DNA of 64,000 nt, taken from contig NZ_QXIL01000003.1 in the NCBI RefSeq assembly GCF_004115745.1, positions 112,702 to 176,701 of the forward strand, in the 5' to 3' direction. Numbering within the stretch: the stretch's first letter is position 1; every line of letters begins with the position of its first letter. The stretch comes from Levilactobacillus suantsaii (GTDB lineage Bacteria; Bacillota; Bacilli; Lactobacillales; Lactobacillaceae). Shown here piece after piece: positions 30,866-39,276 of the stretch. A program made the position numbers and the translations under genes. The notes beneath the pieces are model-generated. The model was not told where the DNA came from, made no database searches, and was given only the letters and a program-made list of their open reading frames with translations.

Positions 30866-30960
30866 AATAGTTTTTGATTTCCTCCCCCACGCTCAGTTGG
30901 TCGCGGAACTCTTAACGAGCACCCCCGCGACCATCACGCGAGGTGTGAATTGGCGCATAC
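30866..30960 (-). promoter_or_regulatory. rpsB mRNA leader (S2 autoregulatory, Lacto-rpsB-like)
   Basis: The ~110 nt leader folds strongly. GGTCGCGG pairs perfectly with CCGCGACC (minus strand, about 30901-30935) with an 18 nt loop; flanking GCGTG and CACGC segments extend it. Lactobacillales carry a known rpsB leader RNA in this place. The match is by position and structure only; I could not run a covariance model. Confidence 0.6.
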
Positions 30961-30972
30961 GCACCGACAATT

Positions 30973-31001
30973 ATTATACAAAACCCCCACCCTAAACACA
31001 A
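30973..31001 (-). promoter_or_regulatory. Promoter of rpsB-tsf
   Basis: Minus-strand TTGTGT (30996-31001), 17 bp spacer, TATAAT (30973-30978). Confidence 0.75.
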
Positions 31002-31029
31002 GGTAAAAGAATGAAAACTTTAGAAAAAA

Positions 31030-31058
31030 TTGGCTTTCGCCTAGAGATATGATACACT
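31030..31058 (+). promoter_or_regulatory. Promoter of the HAD hydrolase gene
   Basis: TTGGCT (31030-31035), 17 bp, TACACT (31053-31058) with TGA before it; divergent from the rpsB promoter. Confidence 0.65.
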
Positions 31059-31088
31059 GCTAGGGAACTTAGACAGGAGGAACTGCAC

Positions 31089-31805
31089 ATGATAAAAGCG
31101 GTCGTCTTTGATGTTGATGACACGCTCTATGACCAAAAGGCGCCGTTCGTCGCCGCCTTAGCACCCATCATTCAACTACCAACCAGCTTCGATTTGACCC
31201 GGACGTTTCAGGCGTACCGGCGGCAAAGTGGTCAACTGACCAAATCCTTTTTGAGCCGTAAAAATATAGCGGAGTGGGAGGTAACTCGCCTCAACACGGC
31301 CCTGCACGCACAGGACTTACCACCGGTAACGCCGGAAGCGGCGGCGGCCTTTCAGGACGCTTACACTCATAAACTCCAGCACATCGCACTTTTTCCAGGC
31401 TTAGCCACCGTCTTAAACCGACTCAAAGCCCAATATCAGCTGGGCATCATTACTAACGGTCAGACCGATTATCAATTGGCCAAGGTCATGCGCTTGCATA
31501 TGCAACGTTGGATCGACCGGCAAACGATTCTGACTTCAGAAGAAGCCGGTGTCGCTAAACCGGATCCCCAAATCTTTACCATGATGAATCGACGCTTGAA
31601 ATTGCGGGCGAGCGAAATCGTCTACGTGGGCGACTGCTACAGCCTGGATATCCGGGCCGCTAAGCAAGCCGGTTGGCAGGCTTTTTGGTTCAACCATCGC
31701 AACTTTGAGATTCCGGATGGGGATTGGACACCCGACCAAACCGTGGAAAGTCCAGCTGAGCTTCAGCAACTACTACTCGCGCTGACTGGCGTGGCTCAAC
31801 TCTAA
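31089..31805 (+). CDS. HAD-superfamily hydrolase (YjjG/HAD-IA type)
   Basis: A 238-residue phosphatase of the haloacid dehalogenase superfamily. Motif I is VVFDVDDTLYDQ at the N-terminus (nucleophile D9, D11), motif II is IITNGQTDYQ near residue 122, the motif III lysine is in GVAKPDPQIF near 160 and motif IV is VGDCYSLDI near 180. An alpha-helical cap lies between I and II. Substrate is unknown; relatives include nucleotide and sugar-phosphate phosphatases. AGGAGG precedes the ATG, with its own promoter and terminator. Confidence 0.88.
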   Translation: MIKAVVFDVDDTLYDQKAPFVAALAPIIQLPTSFDLTRTFQAYRRQSGQLTKSFLSRKNIAEWEVTRLNTALHAQDLPPVTPEAAAAFQDAYTHKLQHIALFPGLATVLNRLKAQYQLGIITNGQTDYQLAKVMRLHMQRWIDRQTILTSEEAGVAKPDPQIFTMMNRRLKLRASEIVYVGDCYSLDIRAAKQAGWQAFWFNHRNFEIPDGDWTPDQTVESPAELQQLLLALTGVAQL

Positions 31806-31814
31806 TTGAAACCT

Positions 31815-31854
31815 AAAGCAGGTCAGGACCGTAACGGTTCTGACCTGCTTTTTT
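31815..31854. terminator. Terminator between HAD gene and D-2-hydroxyacid dehydrogenase gene
   Basis: 16 bp stem (31815-31830 and 31836-31851, one mismatch) with TTTTTT on the plus strand. The two flanking genes converge, so it may serve both. Confidence 0.88.
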
Positions 31855-31876
31855 AGTTTATTGAGGAGTCGCCAAA

Positions 31877-32872
31877 TTAAAACGTCACTTCATTATCCGC
31901 TTTACCAGTCTCAATCAATTGTCGATTATTATTCAACGCATACTGCACCATATTTTTAACGGCCGTCCGGGTGTAAAAGGCAATGTGGGGACTGACCAAA
32001 ACGTTATCGCGCTTCATCAAGTTCTTCAAACGTTCGTCCGGAATGTTGTCGAAACTCCCGAAGTCCGTGTTGAAGATGCCAACTTCGTTTTCGTAAACGT
32101 CAAGAGCCGCACCGGCGACCTTGCCACTATCGAGCGCCGCAATCAGCGCATCCGTGTCGATCAAGGCCCCCCGGGCTGGGTTCAAGATCCACACACCATC
32201 CTTCATCTTCGCAAAGGCGTCCGCGTTCAACATCTTATTGTTGTCCTTGGTTGCCGGTGCGTGCAGGGAGATAACATCCGCTTGGGCGTACAACTCATCC
32301 AAGGTGTCCACGTAAATCCCCTGTTTTTCTAATTCCGGATTATGAAAAACATCGTAGGCAATCACCTTGGCCCCAAAACCTTGGTAAATCTTCAAAGCGG
32401 CGCGTCCGATCCGCCCCGTGGCCACGATACCGACGGTCATTGAATTCAATTCGTCGGCGATGTCTGGTGCCCACCGCAGGTCACCTTGGGCCTGCTTCCG
32501 GTCAAACGTTGGGGTCCGGCGCAATAGGCGCAGTAATTCCGTAACCGTAAATTCCGCAATGGCTGCTGGGGAATAGGCCGGAACGTTAGTGACCTTGAAG
32601 CCGTTGCGTTTCACGGCCTCGGCATCCACGTTATCGACCCCCACGTTTCGTAAGGACAGGTTCGTCACGCCATTAGCGGCGAGTTGGTCCAAAACAGCCG
32701 CGGTATAAGGTTTCTGTTGATAAACCACTGCTCCGTCATACCCTTTGGCTAAAGCCGCCGTTTCCTCGTCTAACAACGCTGAAACTGCCTTAACCTCGAT
32801 TCCTTGGGCTTGCGACCACTGGTCTAAGTATGGTCGTTCGTCATCCCGGATTCCATAAGCAATAATTTTCAC
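31877..32872 (-). CDS. ldhD: D-lactate dehydrogenase family (D-2-hydroxyacid dehydrogenase)
   Basis: A 331-residue NAD-dependent enzyme reducing pyruvate (or a 2-keto acid) to the D-hydroxy acid. Catalytic residues are visible: Arg in NPARGALIDTD, Glu in DVYENEVGIFN and His in VSPHIAFYT. The cofactor loop reads VGIVATGRIG, so the first glycine of GxGxxG is alanine, which is unusual. The sequence around LRNVGVDNVD and AYSPAAIAEF is typical of lactobacillus D-LDH/D-HicDH; the two cannot be told apart by eye. GTG start behind AAGGAGG. Single gene. Confidence 0.88.
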   Translation of the reverse strand: MKIIAYGIRDDERPYLDQWSQAQGIEVKAVSALLDEETAALAKGYDGAVVYQQKPYTAAVLDQLAANGVTNLSLRNVGVDNVDAEAVKRNGFKVTNVPAYSPAAIAEFTVTELLRLLRRTPTFDRKQAQGDLRWAPDIADELNSMTVGIVATGRIGRAALKIYQGFGAKVIAYDVFHNPELEKQGIYVDTLDELYAQADVISLHAPATKDNNKMLNADAFAKMKDGVWILNPARGALIDTDALIAALDSGKVAGAALDVYENEVGIFNTDFGSFDNIPDERLKNLMKRDNVLVSPHIAFYTRTAVKNMVQYALNNNRQLIETGKADNEVTF

Positions 32873-32927
32873 AGTCGTTTCCTCCTTAAGTAATTTGTCC
32901 TTCTATGTGTACCAATGGTTCGCTCCT

Positions 32928-32933
32928 ATCTTA
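32928..32933 (-). promoter_or_regulatory. -10 element of the D-2-hydroxyacid dehydrogenase gene
   Basis: Minus-strand extended -10 TGGTAAGAT, ~55 bp before the gene; no clear -35. Confidence 0.45.
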
Positions 32934-33018
32934 CCACAACCGCTTCCAAACGACGCTATCTTCACCTGAACTAGATTGCATGCTAACCAAACATCCCCCA
33001 CAATCAGCCATGGGGCAC

Positions 33019-33294
33019 CTAACTTTCCAAAGTCACCCCGTGAGCCGCCAGGTATCGTAGTTTTCGTTGTCGCGACTGGTGTTTGAAGGCCCACTCTGCG
33101 TGCAAAGCCGCATGTTTCGTGGTAAAGGCTTCTTGGTACAAGACCCGTACCGGCCGGTGGGAACGGGTGTATTTGGCCCCTTTACCGGCCAAATGAGTGG
33201 CAAAGCGCTTCGCCACGTTGGTGGTAAAGCCACCGTAAAGCGACCGGTCTGCACATAATAACACGTAAAAATAGTAAGTTTGCTCAATCGCCAT
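33019..33294 (-). CDS. GIY-YIG domain protein (YhbQ/YazA, UPF0213 family)
   Basis: A 91-residue single-domain protein of the GIY-YIG nuclease superfamily. The motif is seen as YYFYVLLC...[14 protein letters not shown], with a following HPVRVLY-type segment and a C-terminal RQRKLRYL. Small stand-alone members occur widely beside the YabB-type methyltransferase, as here, where it overlaps trmN6 by 11 nt. Substrate and nuclease activity are not established for this subfamily. Confidence 0.9.
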   Translation of the reverse strand: MAIEQTYYFYVLLCADRSLYGGFTTNVAKRFATHLAGKGAKYTRSHRPVRVLYQEAFTTKHAALHAEWAFKHQSRQRKLRYLAAHGVTLES

Positions 33295-34036
33295 ATAACA
33301 GTCGCCCCACTTCTGCGGTATACTCTCCCGCCGCCGTATACACTAGCAACGGCGCTAAGAATCGAAGACCGCCGGATTTGCCATCCTTGATGGCTTCAAC
33401 TAAGACCATGTTGGCTTCCTTGCCTGGCTTGGGGTGAACGAGCCGAATCCGCTTGGGTGCCAGTCGGTGGGCTTGCATCAGTTGAAGCAGTTCTAACAGG
33501 CGGTCCGGACGATGCACAAAGTAGGCCTTCCCGTTCATCTTCAGTAGATCACTCGTGGTCGCGACCACCGTTTCTAGTGTGGTGGTGATTTCGTGGCGCG
33601 CAATGGCCAAATAGCGGTTCGGGTTCTTCTGACTATCCGGTGAATCCGCGAAGTACGGCGGGTTACAAGTCACCACGTCCGTTGAATCTTTGGGGATCCA
33701 CTGTGTCACATCGGCCAAATCACCCTGGTAGACTGGCATCCGTGCCGTTAAGCCGTTCAGCGCTACACTGCGATTAGCCATATCGGCTAATCGCGGCTGA
33801 AGTTCCACCTCGCTAATGGTCCCCTTCGTTTTATGACTCATAAATAACCCCACGGCCCCGTTGCCGGCACACAGATCCACCGTGTGACTACTGGTTTTTA
33901 AGGGAAGCCGGGCAAAGTCCGCGAGGAGCACGGCGTCCAGTGAGAATGCAAACACGTCGGGACTTTGAATAATTTGAATGTCCTGACTATACAACTGGTC
34001 GACGCGTTCACCCGGACGTAAATTTGGTGCTGTCAT
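33284..34036 (-). CDS. tRNA1(Val) adenine-N6 methyltransferase TrmN6/YabB family
   Basis: A 250-residue class I SAM-dependent methyltransferase. The SAM-binding motif I region is [14 protein letters not shown] near residue 54, followed by [14 protein letters not shown], and the N6-adenine/N5-glutamine signature NPPYF sits in [13 protein letters not shown] near 128. YabB/TrmN6 members methylate A37 of a tRNA-Val. Pairs with the overlapping GIY-YIG gene, as in Bacillus (yabB-yazA). Confidence 0.85.
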   Translation of the reverse strand: MTAPNLRPGERVDQLYSQDIQIIQSPDVFAFSLDAVLLADFARLPLKTSSHTVDLCAGNGAVGLFMSHKTKGTISEVELQPRLADMANRSVALNGLTARMPVYQGDLADVTQWIPKDSTDVVTCNPPYFADSPDSQKNPNRYLAIARHEITTTLETVVATTSDLLKMNGKAYFVHRPDRLLELLQLMQAHRLAPKRIRLVHPKPGKEANMVLVEAIKDGKSGGLRFLAPLLVYTAAGEYTAEVGRLLYGD

Positions 34037-34140
34037 TTAAACCCCTCATCCTTTCAAAACATGCGAGATCACTTGCAACGGCGCTCCTTTTTTTGCATAC
34101 TAGATAAATAGAGTCGCGTTGCGAGAGGAGTGCGTCATAC

Positions 34141-34779
34141 ATGTTCTATTCGTTTTTACGCGGTCTGGTTCGCGTCTTACTAGCGATTGTTAACGGCCGC
34201 GCAACCTACCTACACCGTGAAGACTTACCAACTGGGCCCTATATCCTGGTGGGGCCACACCGAACCTGGTTTGACCCCGTCTACTTTGCACTGGGCGCCA
34301 GTCCCCGGAAATTTAGCTTCATGGCGAAGGAAGAGTTATTCCAAAATCCAATTTTACGATGGATTTTGCGTCATGCCAATGCTTTTCCGGTAAATCGTGA
34401 TAATCCGGGACCATCGGTGATTAAAACGCCGGTCCGGACTCTGCGTCAGGGCGACCTGTCGCTCATCATTTTCCCGTCTGGTAGTCGGCATTCTGCCGAA
34501 CTTAAAGGCGGGGCCGCCGTCATCGCCAAGATGGCGAAGGTGCCATTGATCCCAACCGTTTATCAGGGACCGTTAACGTTTAAGCAATTATTTTCCCGGC
34601 ACCGCGTCACCATCGCTTACGGTAAACCCATTACCATCGATCGCAAGTTAAAGTTAGACGAGGCGGGGCAAGCGCAGATCGAGCAACAAATGCAGCAAGC
34701 CTTTGACCAACTCGACCAGGAAATCAACCCAAACTTCCACTACGTCGATGTAACGGGCAAAAAACACAAGCAAGAGTAA
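34141..34779 (+). CDS. plsC: 1-acyl-sn-glycerol-3-phosphate acyltransferase
   Basis: A 212-residue membrane-associated acyltransferase that makes phosphatidic acid. The catalytic motif HxxxxD is seen as VGPHRTWFDPVYFA near residue 37; the second motif, FPVNRDNPG, near 80, and FPSGSRHSAELKGG near 115. Preceded by GAGAGGAG and followed by a clear terminator, so it is a single gene diverging from trmN6. Confidence 0.93.
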   Translation: MFYSFLRGLVRVLLAIVNGRATYLHREDLPTGPYILVGPHRTWFDPVYFALGASPRKFSFMAKEELFQNPILRWILRHANAFPVNRDNPGPSVIKTPVRTLRQGDLSLIIFPSGSRHSAELKGGAAVIAKMAKVPLIPTVYQGPLTFKQLFSRHRVTIAYGKPITIDRKLKLDEAGQAQIEQQMQQAFDQLDQEINPNFHYVDVTGKKHKQE

Positions 34780-34782
34780 TCA

Positions 34783-34816
34783 AAAACGACCGGAGAATCT
34801 TCCGGTCGTTTTTTTG
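34783..34816 (+). terminator. Terminator of plsC
   Basis: AAAACGACCGGA/TCCGGTCGTTTT stem with T-run on the plus strand; the ABC transporter gene converges from the other side. Confidence 0.9.
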
Positions 34817-34825
34817 TCATCACCA

Positions 34826-36622
34826 TTACTGATGCGCGGCGTTTTGTAATTGAATCATGTCGTAGTAGTAGCCGTGTTGCTGCATCAGACTCGCGTTGGT
34901 CCCCCGCTCCACGATGCAGCCCTGATGTAAGACCAGGATCAAATCTGCGTTTTGGATGGTGGACAAGCGGTGTGCGATGGCGACGGTCGTTCGGTTTTCC
35001 TGGATACGACTCAAACCGGTCTGAATCATGGTCTCGGTCTCCGTATCTACGTTTGCCGTCGCCTCATCCAAAATCAAAATTTTAGGGTCGGTGACCACAG
35101 TTCGAGCAAAGGTAATCAGCTGTCGCTGTCCCGCCGAGTATTCGGTCCCCCGTTCCAGCACGGGCGTGGCGTACTTCTGCGGCAGGCGCTCAATAAAGTC
35201 ATCGGCTTGGACGAACTTGGCGGCCTGTTCCACCTGGCTATCCGTAATCTGCGGGTTAAACATCCGGATATTACTCTGGATATCCCCGTAAAATAGTTGT
35301 GGCTCCTGCAACACTAAGCCCATCTTGGCCCGCAATTCAGCCGCTGGGTAATCCCGGATGTCCCGGTCATCAATGAGTACTTGCCCGCCTTGAAACTCGT
35401 AGAAGCGCATCAGTACGTTAATGGTCGAGGTCTTTCCCGACCCAGTTTCACCCACGAGGGCCACTGTCTGGCCGGGTTCCACCACGAACGACACGTCTTT
35501 TAACACCGGATGGTCCTGGTCGTAAGCGAAGGTCACGTGCCGAAATTCAACTTTACCGCGCGTAATCTTCGCGTTGGTGTCCGCGTTGGGATTTTGTGCT
35601 GGTGCCAGGGTCCGGTCATCGAGGATCCGCATGACCCGGGAACCAGCGACCATCCCGTTTTGAAAATCACTCAAACTATCCATCATTTGACTCATCGGAC
35701 TATAAAAGTTGTTCAGGTAAGTGATGAACGCGTAGACGACCCCGGCAGCTACAATTTGGTGCATCCCGCGGAGGCCAAAGAGGCCCAAAACGACGACCGT
35801 ACCTAACGCGTAAAACAGATTAATCATGGGGCTCAAGAGGAGCGAATTGGTCCGAATCATGGCCCGTCGCGTCCCGTAGTAGGCGCGATTGGTCTTTTCA
35901 AAGCCCTTCGACATCCGGTGTTCCTGGCGAAATTCTTGAATCACGGTAATCCCGGTAATGGCTTCACTGAGCTTCGTATTCAGCTCACTCAAGCGTTCCC
36001 GCATGCGGCGGTAGACTCGAGAACTGAAGCGTTGATAGTACCAAATCACCCAAAATAGAAACGGGATTAAGATTAACGTCGCCAAGGCCACGGTCCAATC
36101 GGTCGCCGCCATCGCGGCAAACGATGAAATCACGGCAAAAATCGCTAAAATCAACGTGTTCAGTAACGCCCAGAAATTGGAAAAGGTCATGGTATCGTTC
36201 ATTAACCGCGATAGAATGGAGCCCCCTGGAGTTTGGTCAAAGTAGCGCATCCCCTTGCCGTGCAAATCGGCAAACATCTTGCGCCGGACACTTTCAAGCA
36301 TGTACTCGGCACCCATGGTACTCGTGTAATTTTGCCAAAACTGGGTCACGGCTCGCATCACCATCCCCAAGAAATAGAGTCCGGCAAACAGCCACATAAT
36401 GGCTAGCGTTGCGGAGCCGTTACGCAAATAACGGTCCATGTAGGTTTGCAGTAACCAGGGTAAGAGGACGTTGATACCACTGATAATGGCCGATAAAATC
36501 ACCGACCCGATAAAGAACCACTTATACGGGGCGGCAAATTTCAGCAAGCGACCGATCACGGTCAGTTGCTCCTTGGTGGTCATACTGTGAGCCCACGCAG
36601 ATTCATGCGCTTTAACGGCCAT
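34826..36622 (-). CDS. ABC exporter half-transporter, permease/ATPase (subunit 2)
   Basis: A 598-residue type IV ABC exporter half: six transmembrane helices (about residues 35-320) and an ATPase domain with Walker A GETGSGKTS, signature YSAGQ in place of LSGGQ, Walker B ILILDE with the catalytic glutamate, and H-loop AHRLST. Together with the preceding gene, which has the matching degenerate Walker B, it forms a heterodimer of the LmrCD/BmrCD/YheIH kind, exporting drugs, lipids or peptides. The start overlaps that gene by 11 nt and has AAAGGAGG. Confidence 0.92.
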   Translation of the reverse strand: MAVKAHESAWAHSMTTKEQLTVIGRLLKFAAPYKWFFIGSVILSAIISGINVLLPWLLQTYMDRYLRNGSATLAIMWLFAGLYFLGMVMRAVTQFWQNYTSTMGAEYMLESVRRKMFADLHGKGMRYFDQTPGGSILSRLMNDTMTFSNFWALLNTLILAIFAVISSFAAMAATDWTVALATLILIPFLFWVIWYYQRFSSRVYRRMRERLSELNTKLSEAITGITVIQEFRQEHRMSKGFEKTNRAYYGTRRAMIRTNSLLLSPMINLFYALGTVVVLGLFGLRGMHQIVAAGVVYAFITYLNNFYSPMSQMMDSLSDFQNGMVAGSRVMRILDDRTLAPAQNPNADTNAKITRGKVEFRHVTFAYDQDHPVLKDVSFVVEPGQTVALVGETGSGKTSTINVLMRFYEFQGGQVLIDDRDIRDYPAAELRAKMGLVLQEPQLFYGDIQSNIRMFNPQITDSQVEQAAKFVQADDFIERLPQKYATPVLERGTEYSAGQRQLITFARTVVTDPKILILDEATANVDTETETMIQTGLSRIQENRTTVAIAHRLSTIQNADLILVLHQGCIVERGTNASLMQQHGYYYDMIQLQNAAHQ

Positions 36623-38372
36623 TGGACGTTCCTCCTTTCACCCGTGTTTCTAGTTGTTGTTCCGTAAACATCTCGGCGTACCAGCCCTGAGCCGCCATCA
36701 AGTCATCGTGGGTCCCCCGTTCAACAATGTGACCGTGGTCTAACACGATGATTTCATCAGCGTTCATCACTGAACTCAACCGGTGCGCCGAAATGATCGT
36801 GGTTTTATCGGCTCGTTCGGCGCGTAAGTTGGCCAAGATTTTGGTCTCGGTCTCCGCATCGACGGCGGATAAGGCATCGTCTAAAATCAGAAGTTCCGGA
36901 TTGATCAATAAGGCCCGGGCAATCGCCAACCGCTGTCGTTGCCCTCCAGACAGAGAGATACCCTCTTCACCGACCTGGGTATCATACCCCTCCGGTAATT
37001 GGTCGATTTGATGGGCCAAATCACTCTTTTGAGCCGCCGCCACGACTTCGGCTTGAGTGGCGTTAGCCTTGGCGAAGCGAATATTTTCAAAGACCGTATC
37101 GGAAAATAAAAAACTTTCCTGCGGCACGTACCCGATAGCCGGTAGGTAGCTGTCGAGTGCGTAATCTTTGATTGGATGGCCACCGAATTTAATTTCACCG
37201 GTGTACTGGTCAAATTCCCGTAAAATCAGCTTCATAATGGTTGATTTTCCGGAACCGACCCGCCCAACGAGACCCAATGTGTGCCCCGCCGCCAGGTCAA
37301 AATCGATCTGATGCAAACTGGTCTGCGTGTCGTTGGGGTAATTAAAGGTCGCCACGTGATAATTCAGTGCCCCCCGTGGTCGGGTGGCAATCCCGTCCGT
37401 CCGGTCGATAATCTGACTCTTTTGGTCCAGAAGTTCCATGACCCGATCATAACTGGCATTGCCCCGTTCCATAGTATTGAAGAGCATCCCAACCGCAAAC
37501 ATTGGCCACACCATCATCGCCAGGTAGCTAATGAAAGAAACCAAATTTCCAATCGTAATGGTGCCGTGCAGCACAAAGAGGCCCCCTAAGACGATGGTCG
37601 CCACGTAAGAAATGGAAATAATCAGCGTGATGGCCGGGTCGAACAACGAATCGAGTCGGTTCACGTGCCGGTTGATGTCGATGGTCCGAGCGATCTGTTG
37701 ATTATAGTCATCGACATCGGCCTGGTCCTGGCCCAAAGCCTTAATGCCCTTGATACCACTGATACTTTCCTGTGCCTTATTATTCAAGCGCGAAAAAGCC
37801 GCCTGGGATTGGCCAAACGCCCGGTGAATCTTTTGCCCCAAAATCCAGGAGACAATCGCCAGGAACGGGAATGGTACCACGGCCAATAACGTCAAACGCC
37901 AATTGATCAAGGCCATCATAGCGATCAACTTGGTGCCACCGGTAATGATGGCATCAGCAAACTGCAAGATCCCCCCACCGGCGACCCGTTGGACGGCTTC
38001 CAAGTCGTTAGTGGCGTGAGCCATCAAATCTCCGGTGCGGTAACGTTGATAAAAGGTCCGGTCCATGCGCATAAAGTGCTGAAAGAGCCGGTCCCGTAAA
38101 AGTTGTTCCAACCGAGCCGCCCCGCCCCAGATGGCCGTTCGCCACATGTACCGACTGCCATACTGGGCTAACGCTGCCCCTGCAACTAGGAGTAAGTCTA
38201 CGGCCAGCAACGACCCCGTCATGGTACGGCCGTGAATACTATCGACCATGTTCCCGATGATGCGGGGAGGAATGATGGCAATAATGGCTGTTAAGAGCAG
38301 GCCGAGGACTCCAATCGTATAGCGCCGCCATTCTAGCCGAAAATACCACATTAGTTTTTTAAAGATTGTCAA
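36612..38372 (-). CDS. ABC exporter half-transporter, permease/ATPase (subunit 1)
   Basis: A 586-residue half-transporter: six transmembrane helices (about 15-310) and an ATPase domain with Walker A GRVGSGKST, canonical signature LSGGQ, and Walker B LLILDD, where aspartate replaces the catalytic glutamate. This is the degenerate-site pattern of heterodimeric exporters. The start is TTG (38370-38372) behind AGGAGGG. Own promoter at 38407-38435. Substrate unknown. Confidence 0.92.
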   Translation of the reverse strand: MTIFKKLMWYFRLEWRRYTIGVLGLLLTAIIAIIPPRIIGNMVDSIHGRTMTGSLLAVDLLLVAGAALAQYGSRYMWRTAIWGGAARLEQLLRDRLFQHFMRMDRTFYQRYRTGDLMAHATNDLEAVQRVAGGGILQFADAIITGGTKLIAMMALINWRLTLLAVVPFPFLAIVSWILGQKIHRAFGQSQAAFSRLNNKAQESISGIKGIKALGQDQADVDDYNQQIARTIDINRHVNRLDSLFDPAITLIISISYVATIVLGGLFVLHGTITIGNLVSFISYLAMMVWPMFAVGMLFNTMERGNASYDRVMELLDQKSQIIDRTDGIATRPRGALNYHVATFNYPNDTQTSLHQIDFDLAAGHTLGLVGRVGSGKSTIMKLILREFDQYTGEIKFGGHPIKDYALDSYLPAIGYVPQESFLFSDTVFENIRFAKANATQAEVVAAAQKSDLAHQIDQLPEGYDTQVGEEGISLSGGQRQRLAIARALLINPELLILDDALSAVDAETETKILANLRAERADKTTIISAHRLSSVMNADEIIVLDHGHIVERGTHDDLMAAQGWYAEMFTEQQLETRVKGGTSNGR

Positions 38373-38406
38373 GCGGCATCCCTCCTAAGATTAGAATTCA
38401 ATTAAA

Positions 38407-38435
38407 ATTATATGATGATGGCTCTCATAAGTCTA
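38407..38435 (-). promoter_or_regulatory. Promoter of the ABC exporter operon
   Basis: Minus-strand TAGACT (38430-38435), 17 bp, TATAAT (38407-38412). Confidence 0.65.
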
Positions 38436-38457
38436 GCCAACACCCGTAAAAAGGCCA

Positions 38458-38494
38458 TTAAAAAACTCATCGCCCAAAAGTGCTGGCGACGAGT
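38458..38494 (-). terminator. Terminator of yneF
   Basis: ACTCGTCGCC/GGCGATGAGT hairpin (38465-38474 and 38485-38494) followed by TTTTTT on the minus strand. Confidence 0.85.
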
Positions 38495-38508
38495 CGGAAG
38501 TTGACCGC

Positions 38509-38745
38509 TTACTTCTTCTTATTGCTGTTACGAGCTTGCTGTTGCATGGCGGTCATCATCTGATGAAGTTTCCGTTGCGACGGCTTCTGTCCCATCTGTA
38601 ACATCATGACCCGTAATTGGTCTTCGTTAATAGGCGGATTGTCTCTTAAATATTTTTCCATGTATTTGCGCGCCCCGTAGAAACCTGCTAAAGCACCGGC
38701 AAGCCCGACGACGATCACAATCAGAATCCAAATTCCAGTTGACAA
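38509..38745 (-). CDS. yneF: UPF0154 membrane protein YneF
   Basis: A 78-residue protein with one N-terminal transmembrane helix (about residues 5-27), then [24 protein letters not shown], the UPF0154 signature. The start is TTG at 38743-38745 behind GGGAGGG; the frame is open for 10 more codons but without a ribosome-binding site. YneF lies near lexA and ynzC in Bacillus too. Function unknown. Confidence 0.88.
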   Translation of the reverse strand: MSTGIWILIVIVVGLAGALAGFYGARKYMEKYLRDNPPINEDQLRVMMLQMGQKPSQRKLHQMMTAMQQQARNSNKKK

Positions 38746-38800
38746 GACATTTCCCTCCCTTATAAAAGCATTCACTATGTAATTCTACACAACCTGCGAA

Positions 38801-38837
38801 CAAAATAAAAGAGTGAATCTCCAAAAAGACCCACTCT
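38801..38837 (-). terminator. Terminator of ynzC
   Basis: 11 bp stem (38810-38820 with 38827-38837, two wobble pairs) and TTTTATTTTG on the minus strand, just after ynzC. Confidence 0.78.
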
Positions 38838-38843
38838 CGTTAG

Positions 38844-39092
38844 TTAATCGTCCCGTAAGCCCTTATCACGTTGAATGCGGCGAACTTTTTCGGGAGTAAC
38901 TTCCTTCCCGTTCTTGTCGTAGACCTGCATCATTTCAACCTGACTCCGGAAGCTTTGGCGAAAGAGCTTCAAGTATTGTTGCCGTAAATCGGCACGCTCG
39001 GATTTCTCCGCTGCGGTCAGTCCCGTGGACTTGGCTTTGTGGGCCAATTCATTGATGCGCGCCAGCAACGGCGTCATCGCGTCTTCTGCCAT
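38844..39092 (-). CDS. ynzC: UPF0291 protein YnzC
   Basis: An 82-residue, mostly helical, charged protein with LLARINELAHKAKSTGLT and EKSERADLRQQYLKLFR, the UPF0291/DUF896 signature. It diverges from lexA, as relatives sit next to lexA in Firmicutes; in Bacillus it is part of the SOS-linked yneA-yneB-ynzC group. Function unknown. Confidence 0.9.
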   Translation of the reverse strand: MAEDAMTPLLARINELAHKAKSTGLTAAEKSERADLRQQYLKLFRQSFRSQVEMMQVYDKNGKEVTPEKVRRIQRDKGLRDD

Positions 39093-39194
39093 GAAACACC
39101 CACGCTCCTTTCGTTTAAAGTACGTTATTTGAGTTAAGGTTTCAAAACATCCCTTATCATATCAGGGTTATTTTCAGAATTCAACTGATTTAGC

Positions 39195-39234
39195 CGAACA
39201 TCTGTTTGAAAATGACCGCTAGCTATGCTAGAAT
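39195..39234 (+). promoter_or_regulatory. lexA promoter with SOS box
   Basis: The LexA box CGAACATCTGTTTG (39195-39208) matches the Gram-positive consensus CGAACRNRYGTTYG at 13 of 14 positions. It overlaps the -35 TTGAAA (39206-39211); 17 bp further is TAGAAT (39229-39234) with a TGC extension. This gives LexA autorepression. Confidence 0.88.
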
Positions 39235-39276
39235 TGGGGTAAATTCAACTATGACTGACGAACGAGGTGGTACACA

